DNA of 14,529 nucleotides from Paracoccaceae bacterium (GCA_007131945.1 SLPP01000108.1:1-14529), one strand, 5' to 3'. Shown: positions 6,974 to 14,305, counted from the stretch's first letter. Program-made: numbers and translations. Notes: a model not told the origin generated them from the letters alone.

Positions 6974-7948
6974 TCAGCCGCGGCCGTGCGGCGCGTCGAA
7001 GTCGAGTTCCGGCCCGACGGGGACGATCCGGTGCGGATTGATGGTCTCGTGGCTGTAATGGTAGTGGCGCGTGATGTGGTCCATGTGCACCGTGCCCGCC
7101 ACGCCCGGATGCTGGTAGAGATCGCGCGTATAGGCCCAGAGGTTCGGGTAATCGACCAGCCGCTTCCGGTTGCACTTGAAATGCCCGTGATAGACCGCGT
7201 CGAAGCGCACCAGCGTGGTGAAGAGCCGCCAGTCGGCCTCGGTCAGCCGCGCGCCCATCAGGTAGCGGTTTTCGGCCAAATGCAACTCCAGCCAGTCGAG
7301 CGAGTCGAAAAGCGGCCCGACGGCGGCGTCATAGGCCTTCTGCGTCGTGGCGAAGCCCGCCTTGTAGACGCCGTTGTTCACCGTGTCGTAGACGCGCGCG
7401 TTGATCCGCTCGATCCCGTCGCGCAACTCCTCGGGCCAGTAGTCGGCGTCGTTCCCGGTGATCCCGTCGAAGGCCGCGTTGAACATGCGGATGATCTCGG
7501 CGCTTTCATTGGACACGATCGTGCCGCGCTCGCGGTCCCAGAGCACCGGCACCGTCACCCGCCCCGAGACCTCGGGATCGGCGCGGGAATAGACCTCGTG
7601 CATGAACGCCGCCCCGTGCAGCCGGTCGCCGGTGGCACCGGGGAAATCGGTGCGGAACTCCCAGCCGTTCTCCAGCATGTCGGGATGCACGACCGAGACG
7701 TCGATACGGTCCTCGAGCCCCTTGAGCGCGCGGAAGATCAGCGTCCGGTGCGCCCAGGGACAGGCACAGGAGACATAGAGATGGTAGCGCCCGCTCTCCG
7801 CCCTGAAGCCGCCCTCGCCCGAGGGACCCGGGGCGCCGTCCACCGTCACCCAGTTGCGGAACCGCGCCGTGTCGCGCTTGAACGCCCCGCCGGTCGCCCG
7901 CGTGTCGTACCAGCCCGAGGTCCATTCGCCGTCGATCAGTCTGCCCAT
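6974..7948 (-). CDS. Glutathionyl-hydroquinone reductase (xi-class glutathione S-transferase)
   Basis: A 324-residue cytoplasmic protein of the xi-class GST / YqjG-PcpF family, which reduces glutathionyl-hydroquinones to hydroquinones plus GSSG. The thioredoxin-like N-terminal domain carries the catalytic C63 in SCACPWAHRTL. The VTVPVLWD...IVSNESAEIIRMFN stretch provides the glutathione cis-proline and ESAEI binding loop. The C-terminal helical domain includes YWPEELRDGIERINARVYDTVNNGVYKAGFA, RYLMGARLTEADWRLFTTLVRFD and the xi-class tail HYHYSHETINPHRIVPVGP. Length is typical. AAGGAG precedes ATG 7948 by a normal spacing. It is the first gene of the minus-strand run toward sbtA and is divergent from the small gene at 8125. 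Confidence 0.95.
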   Translation of the reverse strand: MGRLIDGEWTSGWYDTRATGGAFKRDTARFRNWVTVDGAPGPSGEGGFRAESGRYHLYVSCACPWAHRTLIFRALKGLEDRIDVSVVHPDMLENGWEFRTDFPGATGDRLHGAAFMHEVYSRADPEVSGRVTVPVLWDRERGTIVSNESAEIIRMFNAAFDGITGNDADYWPEELRDGIERINARVYDTVNNGVYKAGFATTQKAYDAAVGPLFDSLDWLELHLAENRYLMGARLTEADWRLFTTLVRFDAVYHGHFKCNRKRLVDYPNLWAYTRDLYQHPGVAGTVHMDHITRHYHYSHETINPHRIVPVGPELDFDAPHGRG

Positions 7949-8040
7949 TCTCTCCGCTCCTTTTCCTCGCCATCAGATCGTGCCCCGGCGCAGTCCTTCA
8001 ACCAGCGGCTGCGCGCATCGCCTGTGCACACCCGAACAGC

Positions 8041-8097
8041 GGGAAAAACGCAGATGTCATAAAAGGATAACTTGTTTTTAGTGAAGTTTCCGGCATC
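8041..8097. promoter_or_regulatory. AT-rich segment in a divergent intergenic region, probable promoter area
   Basis: The gap between the divergent starts at 7948 and 8125 contains the most AT-rich run so far in the window, including ATAAAAGGATAA and CTTGTTTTTAG. Such a drop in GC content between divergent genes suggests promoters or operator sites for one or both directions. On the minus strand TTCACT and TTTATG are spaced about 16 bases apart, but the match to consensus is weak, so I do not assign exact -35 and -10 elements. Confidence 0.4.
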
Positions 8098-8124
8098 ATG
8101 GTGTCAGCTGCCGGGGGGCACGAC

Positions 8125-8487
8125 ATGCTGGAACATCTGCCGGAGGATATCCGTCGCGGGCTCGAGGCCGCGCGCATGCGCGGCGAACGCAGGGGCTCTC
8201 GCCTCTGCGTGCATCTGAACGGGGCGGCCTTTCCCGTCCGCCGTCTCTGGGACGGGGGCTTCGCGCTCGACGCCGCGCGCGCGCCGCGGCTGCGCGGCGT
8301 GGTCGACATCTTCGACGGGCCGCGGCACCTGCTGCACGCGCTGATCATCGCCTCCGAACTCGACGAGGGCGAGATGCGCTACGAGTTCAAGCAGGTCACC
8401 GCCGTCGGCACCGGCCCGGTGCGCGACTATGCCGAGGAGGCGCCGGCGCCCTCGGGCTTCCTGTCCTTCCTGCCGCGGCTGATCTGA
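8125..8487 (+). CDS. Small hypothetical protein, possibly PilZ-like
   Basis: A 120-residue soluble protein that I do not recognise with certainty. It starts with a charged helix (MLEHLPEDIRRGLEAARMRG), followed by an arginine cluster ERRGSRLCVHL, strands FPVRRLWDGGFALD and LRGVVDIFDG, a helix-strand segment HLLHALIIASEL, and EMRYEFKQVTAV. The order (arginines, then a strand, then an xDGGF turn, then beta strands) recalls PilZ-type beta barrels, but the standard RxxxR...D/NxSxxG signature is not clean. No signal peptide or membrane span is seen. ATG 8125 is preferred because GGGGGG lies eight bases before it; an in-frame ATG at 8098 lies in the AT-rich promoter area with no ribosome site. Codon use fits the neighbouring genes. 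Confidence 0.75.
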   Translation: MLEHLPEDIRRGLEAARMRGERRGSRLCVHLNGAAFPVRRLWDGGFALDAARAPRLRGVVDIFDGPRHLLHALIIASELDEGEMRYEFKQVTAVGTGPVRDYAEEAPAPSGFLSFLPRLI

Positions 8488-8494
8488 CCGGCTT

Positions 8495-8515
8495 GCGCGG
8501 CGGCGCCCGCCGCGC
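8495..8515 (+). terminator. GC-rich 9-bp hairpin between two small genes
   Basis: GCGCGGCGG (8495-8503) and CCGCCGCGC (8507-8515) form a perfect 9-bp stem with a three-base loop, starting eight bases after the stop of the 8125 gene and ending 27 bases before the DUF1330 gene. No T-run follows, so it may be a weak or Rho-assisted terminator, or a stem protecting the upstream mRNA. Confidence 0.4.
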
Positions 8516-8542
8516 CATGCTGCGCGGGCAGGAGGATGGATC

Positions 8543-8836
8543 ATGCCGAAAGCCTACTGGGTCGCCCATGTCGATGTCCGCGATCCCGACACCTATGCCC
8601 GCTACCGCGAAGCGAATGCCGCGCCGCTTGCCAGATACGGCGGGCGCTTCCTGATCCGCGGCGGGGCGCAAACGCAGATGGAGGGCGAAACCCGCGCCCG
8701 CACCGTGGTGATCGAGTTTCCCAGCCTCGAGGCCGCGACGGCGTGCTACGATTCGCCCGAATACCAGGCAGCGAAGGCCATTCGCGACCCGGTCAGCACC
8801 GCCGATCTGATCATCGTCGAGGGCTACGAGGGCTAG
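8543..8836 (+). CDS. DUF1330 domain protein
   Basis: A 97-residue single-domain protein of the DUF1330 family, a dimeric alpha/beta-barrel (ferredoxin-like) fold with no settled function. The family pattern is clear: KAYWVAHVDVRDPDTYARYREAN at the N terminus, GGRFLIRGGAQTQMEGE in the middle, RTVVIEFPSLEAATACYDSPEYQAAKAIRD, and a final strand ADLIIVEGYEG. A strong AGGAGG site precedes ATG 8543. It lies 57 bases upstream of hisB on the same strand; whether it joins the his transcript cannot be told from sequence, as the gap has no terminator-like hairpin. Confidence 0.92.
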   Translation: MPKAYWVAHVDVRDPDTYARYREANAAPLARYGGRFLIRGGAQTQMEGETRARTVVIEFPSLEAATACYDSPEYQAAKAIRDPVSTADLIIVEGYEG

Positions 8837-8893
8837 CAAAGGCGTCCCGCCCGCCCTATACCGCGCGCGACACCGCAGCCCCGGAGCCCGTGC

Positions 8894-9481
8894 ATGCGCC
8901 GCGCCACCATCGCCCGCAAGACGACCGAGACCGAGATCACCGTCGAGCTGGTGCTCGACGGCTCGGGCAGCTACGACAACCGCACCGGCGTCGGCTTCCT
9001 CGACCACATGCTCGACCAGCTCGCCCGCCACGCGCTCTTCGATCTGACGGTCAAGGCGACGGGCGATCTGCATATCGACGACCACCACACGGTCGAGGAT
9101 GTTGGCATCGCGCTCGGCCAGGCCCTGGCGCAGGCGCTCGGCGACAAGCGCGGCATCCGCCGCTACGGCACCTGCCACCTGCCGATGGACGACGCCCAGA
9201 TCCGCGCGGCGCTCGATCTCTCGGGCCGGCCGTACCTCGTGTGGAACGTCGATTTCCCGACGGCGAGGATCGGCGGCTTCGACACCGAACTGGTGCGCGA
9301 ATTCTTCCAGGCCTTCAGCACGCATGGCGGCGTCACGCTGCATGTCGACCGGCTGCACGGCATCAACAGCCACCACATCGCCGAGGCCGCCTTCAAGGCC
9401 GTCGCCCGCGCGCTCCGCGCCGCGGTCGAGATCGACCCGCGCAAGGCCGACGCCGTGCCCTCGACCAAGGGCACGCTCTGA
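8894..9481 (+). CDS. hisB: Imidazoleglycerol-phosphate dehydratase
   Basis: A 195-residue monofunctional IGP dehydratase, which converts imidazole glycerol phosphate to imidazole acetol phosphate in histidine synthesis. Metal-binding and active-site motifs of the family are all visible: [15 protein letters not shown] (near 32-46), [10 protein letters not shown] (about 61-70), [27 protein letters not shown] and the C-terminal PSTKG. No fused phosphatase domain is present, as expected outside enterobacteria. A weak CGGAG precedes ATG 8894. The stop is four bases before hisH, so the two are transcribed together. Confidence 0.97.
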   Translation: MRRATIARKTTETEITVELVLDGSGSYDNRTGVGFLDHMLDQLARHALFDLTVKATGDLHIDDHHTVEDVGIALGQALAQALGDKRGIRRYGTCHLPMDDAQIRAALDLSGRPYLVWNVDFPTARIGGFDTELVREFFQAFSTHGGVTLHVDRLHGINSHHIAEAAFKAVARALRAAVEIDPRKADAVPSTKGTL

Positions 9482-9485
9482 GCCG

Positions 9486-10124
9486 ATGCTGACCGTCCTT
9501 GTCGATTACGAAAGCGGCAACCTGCATTCGGCCGAAAAGGCCTTCCAGCGCATGGCGACCGAGGTCGGCGGCGGCGAGATCCTGATCTCGGCCCGGGCCG
9601 AGGACGTCGCCCGCGCCGACCGGATCGTGCTGCCCGGCGACGGCGCCTTTCCCGCCTGCCGCGACGCGCTCGCCGCGGTGCCGGGCATGATCGAGGCGCT
9701 GACCGAGGCGGTGATCGCCCGCGCCCGGCCGTTCCTGGGCATCTGCGTCGGCATGCAGCTGCTGGCGACGCGCGGGCTGGAATACCGCGAGACGCCGGGC
9801 CTCGGCTGGATCGGCGGCACGGTCGAGCGCATCGCGCCGGCCGATCCGGCGCTGAAGGTGCCGCATATGGGCTGGAACGACATGGTGATCGACCGCCCGC
9901 ACCCGGTCCTCGACGGGCTGGAGACCGGCGAGCACGCCTATTTCGTCCATTCCTACCAGTTCCACCTCGACGATCCCGCGCATCTCGTCGCCCATGTCGA
10001 TTACGGCGGCCCGGTCACCGCCATCGTCGGGCGGGACAACATCCTCGGCACCCAGTTCCACCCGGAAAAGAGCCAGACCGCCGGGCTGCGACTGATCGGA
10101 AACTTCCTGCGCTGGAGCCCCTGA
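9486..10124 (+). CDS. hisH: Imidazole glycerol phosphate synthase, glutamine amidotransferase subunit
   Basis: A 212-residue class-I glutamine amidotransferase that hydrolyses glutamine and channels ammonia to HisF. The catalytic triad is visible: C87 in LGICVGMQ, and H192 and E194 in FHPEKS. The oxyanion-strand region [12 protein letters not shown], the VPHMGWN segment and the FVHSYQF segment are HisH signatures that contact HisF. The start is ATG 9486, where the family begins with [12 protein letters not shown]; the frame is open further upstream over hisB, but that is a shadow. It is four bases after hisB and one base before glsA. Its partner hisF lies about 3 kb downstream. Confidence 0.97.
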   Translation: MLTVLVDYESGNLHSAEKAFQRMATEVGGGEILISARAEDVARADRIVLPGDGAFPACRDALAAVPGMIEALTEAVIARARPFLGICVGMQLLATRGLEYRETPGLGWIGGTVERIAPADPALKVPHMGWNDMVIDRPHPVLDGLETGEHAYFVHSYQFHLDDPAHLVAHVDYGGPVTAIVGRDNILGTQFHPEKSQTAGLRLIGNFLRWSP

Positions 10125-10125
10125 G

Positions 10126-11040
10126 ATGGCCGACCTGCAGGCCAGGCTCGAGGCGATCGCCGCCGAGATGGCCGCCGCGCCCGACCGCGGCAGGGTCGCT
10201 GACTACATCCCCGAACTCGCCTGCATCGACCCCGACCAGTTCGCGATCGCGGTCTGCCTCGCCGACGGCACCGAATGCGCCGCCGGCGACGCCGACACGC
10301 GCTTCTCGATCCAGTCGGTGTCGAAGGTCTTCACCCTGGCGATGGCGCTCGGCCGGCTCGGCGACCAGCTCTGGAGCCGGGTCGGGCGCGAGCCCTCGGG
10401 GCTTGCCTTCAACTCGATCCTGCAGCTCGAGCACGAGCGCGGCATCCCGCGCAACCCGTTCATCAATGCCGGCGCCATCGTCGTCACCGACGCGCTGCTC
10501 TCGGGCCATGCCCCGCGCGAGTTCCTCGGCGAGTATCTGCGCTTCCTGCGCCTTGCCGCCGATGACGAGGACATCCACGTCAACGAGGCGGTGGCGCGAT
10601 CCGAGACCGAGACCGGGCACCGCAACTTCGCGCTCGCCTACGAGCTGCGCGCGCATGACAACCTGCACCACCCGCCCGACCACGTGCTCGGCGCCTATTT
10701 CCACCAATGCGCGGCCGAGATGACCTGCCGCCAGCTCGCCCGCGCCGGCCGCTTCCTGATGGGCGCCGCAGCGGCGCCGCGGCTGCTCTCGCCGGCCCGC
10801 ATCCGCCGGATCAACGCGCTGATGATGACCTGCGGCCATTACGACGGCTCGGGCGATTTCGCCTTCCGCGTCGGCCTGCCGGGCAAGAGCGGCGTCGGCG
10901 GCGGCATCCTGGTCATCGTGCCCGAACGCGCCGCCATCGCCGTCTGGTCGCCGGGGCTCAACGCGCAGGGCAATTCGCAACTCGGCACGCTCGCCATCGA
11001 GCGGCTGGCGCGGGCGCAGCACTGGTCGGTCTTCGGCTGA
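10126..11040 (+). CDS. glsA: Glutaminase A
   Basis: A 304-residue serine-dependent-beta-lactamase-fold glutaminase that hydrolyses glutamine to glutamate and ammonia in the cytoplasm. The SxxK catalytic pair is S64 and K67 in [12 protein letters not shown], followed by [20 protein letters not shown], the NEAVARSE block, and the C-terminal [14 protein letters not shown] and [13 protein letters not shown] motifs typical of the family. Length matches bacterial GlsA (about 305-310). GGAG near the end of hisH serves as ribosome site and the ATG is one base after the hisH stop, so translation is probably coupled. A glutaminase is not a histidine enzyme, so its place here is unusual. Downstream, a small hairpin with a T-rich tail may end this transcript. 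Confidence 0.96.
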   Translation: MADLQARLEAIAAEMAAAPDRGRVADYIPELACIDPDQFAIAVCLADGTECAAGDADTRFSIQSVSKVFTLAMALGRLGDQLWSRVGREPSGLAFNSILQLEHERGIPRNPFINAGAIVVTDALLSGHAPREFLGEYLRFLRLAADDEDIHVNEAVARSETETGHRNFALAYELRAHDNLHHPPDHVLGAYFHQCAAEMTCRQLARAGRFLMGAAAAPRLLSPARIRRINALMMTCGHYDGSGDFAFRVGLPGKSGVGGGILVIVPERAAIAVWSPGLNAQGNSQLGTLAIERLARAQHWSVFG

Positions 11041-11056
11041 GCCCGGCGTTCCGCCG

Positions 11057-11077
11057 AAAGCTTTCGTTGTGGTTAAC
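11057..11077 (+). repeat. Intergenic repeat copy 1 (TTTCGTTGTGGTTAAC)
   Basis: AAAGCTTTCGTTGTGGTTAAC lies 16 bases after the glsA stop in a gap between convergent genes. It matches two copies after hisE at 14306-14325 (reverse) and 14366-14386 over the core TTTC(G/A)TTG(C/T)GGTTAA. The left end is also part of a perfect 12-bp palindrome, CGAAAGCTTTCG (11055-11066). I know no named element with this sequence; GGTTAA resembles a CtrA half-site of alphaproteobacteria. Confidence 0.55.
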
Positions 11078-11100
11078 GGGCGCCGTTCGTTCCTTTATTT
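11075..11100 (+). terminator. Small hairpin with T-rich tail after glsA
   Basis: AACGG (11075-11079) and CCGTT (11083-11087) form a 5-bp stem with loop GCG, followed by CGTTCCTTTATTT. The stem is short, but the T-rich tail and place 34 bases after the glsA stop fit a weak intrinsic terminator. On the other strand, GCACAA/TTGTGC near 11118-11131 could do the same for the DUF2147 gene. Confidence 0.4.
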
Positions 11101-11146
11101 CAATGGCTTGCCGGAGCGCACAATCTTGTGCACCCCCCGCCGCGGC

Positions 11147-11539
11147 TCAGTTCGCCCGCCGCCAGACCTGGTCGCGGCACATCAGCGGCAGCGTGCAATG
11201 CGTCACCGTCAGCCGGTCGCCGGCGAGCTCCATCCGCGCGCGGTAGTCCTGCCCGCGATCGGGCAGCCATTGCCGCCCGTCGCGATAGCGCCCCGAGCCG
11301 CGCGGCTCCATGTCCCAGATATAGGCGCGCCCGATATGCGGCGAATCGAGCGGCCGGCCCGCCGCGTCGTAGGTCGAGACCAGTCGCCCGCAGATCCGGT
11401 CGTCGCAATCGACGATCTGGATCATCGACACCACGCCGCGCGCGTCGGGCTCGGTGCGCCAGAGGCCGAAGACCGGATCGGCCAGCGCCGGAGCCGCCAG
11501 CCCGGCCAGGGCCAGGGCGGCGCCGAGAAGCGTCTTCAT
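11147..11539 (-). CDS. Secreted DUF2147 domain protein
   Basis: A 130-residue exported protein of the DUF2147 family, a lipocalin-like periplasmic fold of unknown function. Residues 1-20 are a clear signal peptide (MKTLLGAALALAGLAAPALA). The mature part begins DPVFGLWRTEPDARGVVSMI and keeps the family pattern of a conserved GLW, then CGRLVS, YIWDMEPRGSGRYRDGRQW, YRARMELAGDRLTV and a final QVWRR. Four cysteines in the mature chain (DCDDRICG, THC, LMC) suggest disulfides in the periplasm. ATG 11539 is preceded by GGGAGG; upstream in-frame starts have no signal peptide. The gene is on the opposite strand from the his genes, convergent with glsA and divergent from hisA. Confidence 0.92.
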   Translation of the reverse strand: MKTLLGAALALAGLAAPALADPVFGLWRTEPDARGVVSMIQIVDCDDRICGRLVSTYDAAGRPLDSPHIGRAYIWDMEPRGSGRYRDGRQWLPDRGQDYRARMELAGDRLTVTHCTLPLMCRDQVWRRAN

Positions 11540-11623
11540 CGCGGTATCCTCCCGCAGGCAGTTTCGCCGCCCCCGGCCGGCTTGGCAAGCGCGCCGATGC
11601 CGCGCCGGCGAGGCGCCGCGCGT

Positions 11624-11651
11624 TTGCATCGCCCGCCACGCTGCGCTAAGG
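11624..11651 (+). promoter_or_regulatory. Possible promoter for hisA
   Basis: TTGCAT (11624-11629) and CTAAGG (11646-11651) are spaced 16 bases apart, ending 28 bases before the hisA ATG in a 140-bp divergent gap. The match to sigma-70-type hexamers is only fair. The opposite-strand DUF2147 gene separates hisA from hisH-glsA, so a promoter of its own is expected somewhere here. Confidence 0.3.
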
Positions 11652-11679
11652 GCCGGCCAGAGCAGCCGGAGCCCGCCCG

Positions 11680-12399
11680 ATGATCCTCTATCCCGCGATC
11701 GACCTGAAGGACGGCCAGTGCGTGCGGCTCCTGCGCGGGGCGATGGAGAAGGCGACGGTCTTCAGCGACGATCCCGCCGGCCAGGCGCGCGCCTTCGCCG
11801 GGGCAGGGGCGGAATGGCTGCATCTCGTCGATCTTAACGGCGCCTTTGCCGGCGCGCCGGTCAATGCCGCGGCGGTCGAGGCGATCCTCTCCGCGGTCGC
11901 CATCCCCTGCCAGCTCGGCGGCGGCATCCGCGACATGGCGACGATCGAGGCCTGGCTGGAAAAGGGCCTCGCCCGCGTCATCCTCGGCACCGTCGCGGTC
12001 GAGAACCCCGACCTCGTGCGCACCGCCGCGCGCGCCTTTCCGGGCCGCGTGGCGGTGGGGATCGACGCCCGGCAGGGCCGCGTCGCCACCCGCGGCTGGG
12101 CCGACCAGACCGAGACCGACGTCACCGACCTCGCCCGCGCCTTCGAGGACGCCGGCGTCGCGGCGATCATCTACACCGATATCGACCGAGACGGCGCGAT
12201 GCAGGGGCCGAACCTGGCCGCCACCGCCGCGCTTGCCCGCGCCGTCACGATCCCGGTCATCGCCTCGGGCGGGGTGGCGTCGCTTGCCGACCTGATCGCG
12301 CTGCGCGACACCGGGGTGATCGCCGGCGCCATCTCCGGCCGCGCGCTCTACGACGGCAAGCTCGACCTCGCTGCCGCGCTCGCCGCGCTGAAGGGCTGA
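11680..12399 (+). CDS. hisA: ProFAR isomerase (phosphoribosylformimino-AICAR-phosphate isomerase)
   Basis: A 239-residue (beta-alpha)8-barrel that isomerises ProFAR to PRFAR, the substrate of HisF/HisH. The catalytic aspartates are D8 in YPAIDLKDG and D129 in VGIDAR. Phosphate-binding loops are seen as QLGGGIRD (78-85) and IASGGV in the C-terminal half, and the [13 protein letters not shown] block is the HisA-type sequence. Length is normal. A CGGAG lies about eight bases before the ATG. The following small membrane gene begins three bases after its stop. Confidence 0.97.
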   Translation: MILYPAIDLKDGQCVRLLRGAMEKATVFSDDPAGQARAFAGAGAEWLHLVDLNGAFAGAPVNAAAVEAILSAVAIPCQLGGGIRDMATIEAWLEKGLARVILGTVAVENPDLVRTAARAFPGRVAVGIDARQGRVATRGWADQTETDVTDLARAFEDAGVAAIIYTDIDRDGAMQGPNLAATAALARAVTIPVIASGGVASLADLIALRDTGVIAGAISGRALYDGKLDLAAALAALKG

Positions 12400-12402
12400 G
12401 CG

Positions 12403-12669
12403 GTGCGCGTCGCCACGCGCATGGGCCTGGGGCTTCTCGGCGCGGGCCTCGTGCCGATCCTTGGCCTTCTGCTGATGGCCGGGCTCGCCCGCCTGGGCGG
12501 CTGCGCGGTCCACCACAACGCCGTCGCGAACTGCCGCCTTCTCGGCCTCGACGCGACCGGGACGCTCAACGCCCTGGGGCAGCTCGGCTGGTTCGTGCCG
12601 CTCGGCCTGCCGCTGATCGTGATCGGGCTGGTGACGCTGGGCATCGCCTTCGTGACTCGGCCGCGCTGA
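12403..12669 (+). CDS. Small two-helix membrane protein of unknown function
   Basis: An 88-residue hydrophobic protein with membrane segments at about residues 9-29 and 61-84. Between them is a loop holding two cysteines, C34 and C44, spaced CAVHHNAVANC, which would face the periplasm or cytoplasm depending on orientation. GWF at the second helix start is notable, and I recall small alphaproteobacterial membrane proteins with this helix, two-cysteine, GWF, helix layout, but I cannot name a family. The start is GTG 12403, three bases after hisA, with AAGGGC in the end of hisA; ATG 12421 is an alternative that shortens the N terminus by six residues. Likely co-transcribed with hisA. Confidence 0.72.
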   Translation: MRVATRMGLGLLGAGLVPILGLLLMAGLARLGGCAVHHNAVANCRLLGLDATGTLNALGQLGWFVPLGLPLIVIGLVTLGIAFVTRPR

Positions 12670-12709
12670 ACCCCCGGTCCCCGCGCGGAAACCGGCGCAG
12701 GCGTCCCGC

Positions 12710-13099
12710 TCAGCGGACGGCGGCGGCGAATTCCGGCGTCGTCACCATCGCCTCGGCCACCGAGACCGGCACGCCGCGGGTGATCATCCGGCGGAAGACC
12801 ATGTCGGCGCGCGGCCCCATCGCGCGCACCGCCTGCGGCGCGTCGGCGGCATTGGCCACGCGCGTCGCGTCCGAGGCCTGCGCCAGCGTCATCGCGTTGC
12901 GCGCCCCCTCGTGCCCCGGGCAGCCGACCAGTACGTCGGTCCAGACGGTGAGCCCGCGCGCCCCGGTCTCGGCCTGCGCGCGTTCGAGCAGGCGGCACTC
13001 GGCGGCGATCCGGTCGGCGGGCGCCGGGGCCGGCGCGGTCAGCGCCACGGGCGTGGCACAGGCGGCAAGAAGCGGGGGCAGGAACATCAGCGCGCGCAT
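12710..13099 (-). CDS. Small hypothetical lipoprotein
   Basis: A 129-residue predicted lipoprotein. The N terminus MRALMFLPPLLAAC is a short signal peptide with a lipobox LAAC, giving lipidated C14. An Ala/Pro-rich linker follows (TPVALTAPAPAPADR), then a helical domain with ECRLLERAQAETG, LTVWTDVLVGCPGHEGARNAMTLAQA and a C-terminal RRMITRGVPVSVAEAMVTTPEFAAAVR. Two further cysteines (C35 and C60) could pair in the periplasm. I do not recognise the family. AAGGGCGG precedes ATG 13099. It lies on the strand opposite to the his genes, convergent with the two-helix gene and divergent from hisF. Confidence 0.8.
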   Translation of the reverse strand: MRALMFLPPLLAACATPVALTAPAPAPADRIAAECRLLERAQAETGARGLTVWTDVLVGCPGHEGARNAMTLAQASDATRVANAADAPQAVRAMGPRADMVFRRMITRGVPVSVAEAMVTTPEFAAAVR

Positions 13100-13107
13100 C
13101 GCCGCCC

Positions 13108-13135
13108 TTGTATCGGCGCGCGCGGGGGGTGTAAA
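13108..13135 (+). promoter_or_regulatory. Possible promoter for hisF-hisE
   Basis: TTGTAT (13108-13113) and TGTAAA (13130-13135) are 16 bases apart, with the -10-like hexamer ending eight bases before the hisF ATG. This would start RNA at or next to the ATG, giving a leaderless message, which agrees with the lack of a recognisable ribosome site before hisF. Inference from hexamer similarity only. Confidence 0.35.
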
Positions 13136-13143
13136 CGCGGGCC

Positions 13144-13905
13144 ATGCTCAAGACCCGCATCATCCCCTGCCTCGACGTCGCCGACGGCCGCGTGGTCAAG
13201 GGCGTGAACTTCGTCAACCTCGTCGATGCCGGCGACCCGGTCGAGGCCGCCAAGGCCTATGACGCGGCGGGCGCGGACGAGCTCTGCTTCCTCGACATCC
13301 ACGCGACGCACGAGAACCGCGGCGTGATGCTCGACCTCGTCACCCGCACCGCCGAGCAGTGCTTCATGCCGCTGACGGTGGGCGGCGGCGTGCGCTCGGT
13401 CGAGGATGTGCGCGCGCTCCTTCTCGCCGGCGCCGACAAGGTCAGCTTCAACTCCGCCGCCGTCGCCGATCCCGACGTGGTCGCGCGCGCCGCCGACCGT
13501 TTCGGCAGCCAGTGCATCGTCGTGGCGATCGACGCCAAGGCCGTCGCGCCGGCGAGCTGGGAGATCTTCACCCATGGCGGGCGACGGCCGACCGGGATCG
13601 ACGCGGTCGCCTTCGCCCGCACCGTGGCGGCGAAGGGCGCGGGCGAGATCCTGCTGACCTCGATGGACCGCGACGGCACGCGCGCGGGGTTCAACCTGGA
13701 ACTGACCCGCGCCATCGTCGATGCCGTGCCGATCCCGGTGATCGCCAGCGGAGGGGTCGGCACGCTCGACCACCTGGTCGAGGGCGTGACCATCGGCGGA
13801 GCTTCGGCGGTGCTCGCGGCCTCGATCTTCCATTTCGGCGAGTTCACCATCGCCGAGGCCAAGGCGCATATGGCGGCGGCCGGCATCCCGGTGCGGCCGG
13901 CATGA
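13144..13905 (+). CDS. hisF: Imidazole glycerol phosphate synthase, cyclase subunit
   Basis: A 253-residue (beta-alpha)8-barrel cyclase that uses ammonia from HisH to convert PRFAR to IGP and AICAR. The catalytic aspartates are D11 in IPCLDVADG and D130 in VVAIDAK. Phosphate-binding loops appear as TVGGGVRS (79-86), SFNSAAV and IASGGVGT. The [15 protein letters not shown] block and the C-terminal [15 protein letters not shown] are HisF signatures. Length is normal. No good Shine-Dalgarno lies before the ATG. The stop overlaps the hisE start as ATGA, so the two are translationally coupled. Confidence 0.97.
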   Translation: MLKTRIIPCLDVADGRVVKGVNFVNLVDAGDPVEAAKAYDAAGADELCFLDIHATHENRGVMLDLVTRTAEQCFMPLTVGGGVRSVEDVRALLLAGADKVSFNSAAVADPDVVARAADRFGSQCIVVAIDAKAVAPASWEIFTHGGRRPTGIDAVAFARTVAAKGAGEILLTSMDRDGTRAGFNLELTRAIVDAVPIPVIASGGVGTLDHLVEGVTIGGASAVLAASIFHFGEFTIAEAKAHMAAAGIPVRPA

Positions 13906-14222
13906 GCGCGCTGGAGAGACTTGCGGCGACCATCGCCGCCCGGCAGGGCGCGGAGCCGGAGAGCAGCTGGACCGCGAAGCTGCTGGCCAGGGGTCCCGAG
14001 GCCTGCGCCGGGAAGTTCGGCGAGGAGGCCGTCGAGGCGGTGATCGAGGCGGTGCGCGGCGACCGCGCGCGGCTGACCGCCGAGGCGGCCGACGTGCTCT
14101 ATCACCTCCTGGTCATGTGCGCCGCCCGCGGCGTGACGCTGGCCGAGATCGAGGCGGAACTCGCGCGCCGCGAAGGCCGGTCGGGGCTCGACGAGAAGGC
14201 GTCGCGGGGCGGCGGGAACTGA
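13902..14222 (+). CDS. hisE: Phosphoribosyl-ATP pyrophosphatase
   Basis: A 106-residue all-helical MazG-like pyrophosphohydrolase that removes pyrophosphate from phosphoribosyl-ATP, the second step of histidine synthesis. Family features are [30 protein letters not shown], where the EExxE-type glutamates bind Mg2+, and the second metal site [12 protein letters not shown]. HisE is a separate protein here rather than fused to HisI, as usual in alphaproteobacteria. It overlaps hisF by four bases (ATGA). A palindromic hairpin with CATG loop starts 27 bases downstream and probably ends the transcript. Confidence 0.96.
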   Translation: MSALERLAATIAARQGAEPESSWTAKLLARGPEACAGKFGEEAVEAVIEAVRGDRARLTAEAADVLYHLLVMCAARGVTLAEIEAELARREGRSGLDEKASRGGGN

Positions 14223-14248
14223 GCCGGGGACGGGCCGCCCGACCGCGG

Positions 14249-14271
14249 GGTGTGCGCATGCGCTCACCTTT
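14249..14271 (+). terminator. Likely intrinsic terminator after hisE
   Basis: GGTGTGCGCATGCGCTCACC (14249-14268) is a palindrome broken by one T-T mismatch. As RNA it folds to a GGUG/CACC stem, the mismatch, then GCG/CGC around a CAUG loop, and is followed by TTTG. Its place 27 bases after the hisE stop fits a terminator, though the T-run is short. Confidence 0.5.
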
Positions 14272-14305
14272 GCAGGTCGTTGATATCGCGTGATTATTCG
14301 AGCGC

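Noticed and set aside
6058..8062. Plus-strand open frames of 327 and 370 codons opposite the transglycosylase and glutathione transferase genes
   Set aside because: Antisense to two well-recognised proteins with correct starts and ribosome sites; no domain in the shadow translations.
8396..9376. Minus-strand 326-codon frame opposite DUF1330 and hisB
   Set aside because: HisB and DUF1330 are unambiguous on the plus strand; the antisense product has no family pattern.
10015..11022. Minus-strand 335-codon frame opposite glsA
   Set aside because: The glutaminase motifs on the plus strand account for this DNA; the antisense frame is compositional.
11536..12516. Minus-strand 326-codon frame opposite hisA
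   Set aside because: HisA catalytic residues D8 and D129 lie in the plus frame; the antisense frame lacks ribosome site and domain.
13257..14267. Minus-strand 336-codon frame opposite hisF and hisE
   Set aside because: Shadow of two clear his genes; it would start inside the hisE terminator-like hairpin.
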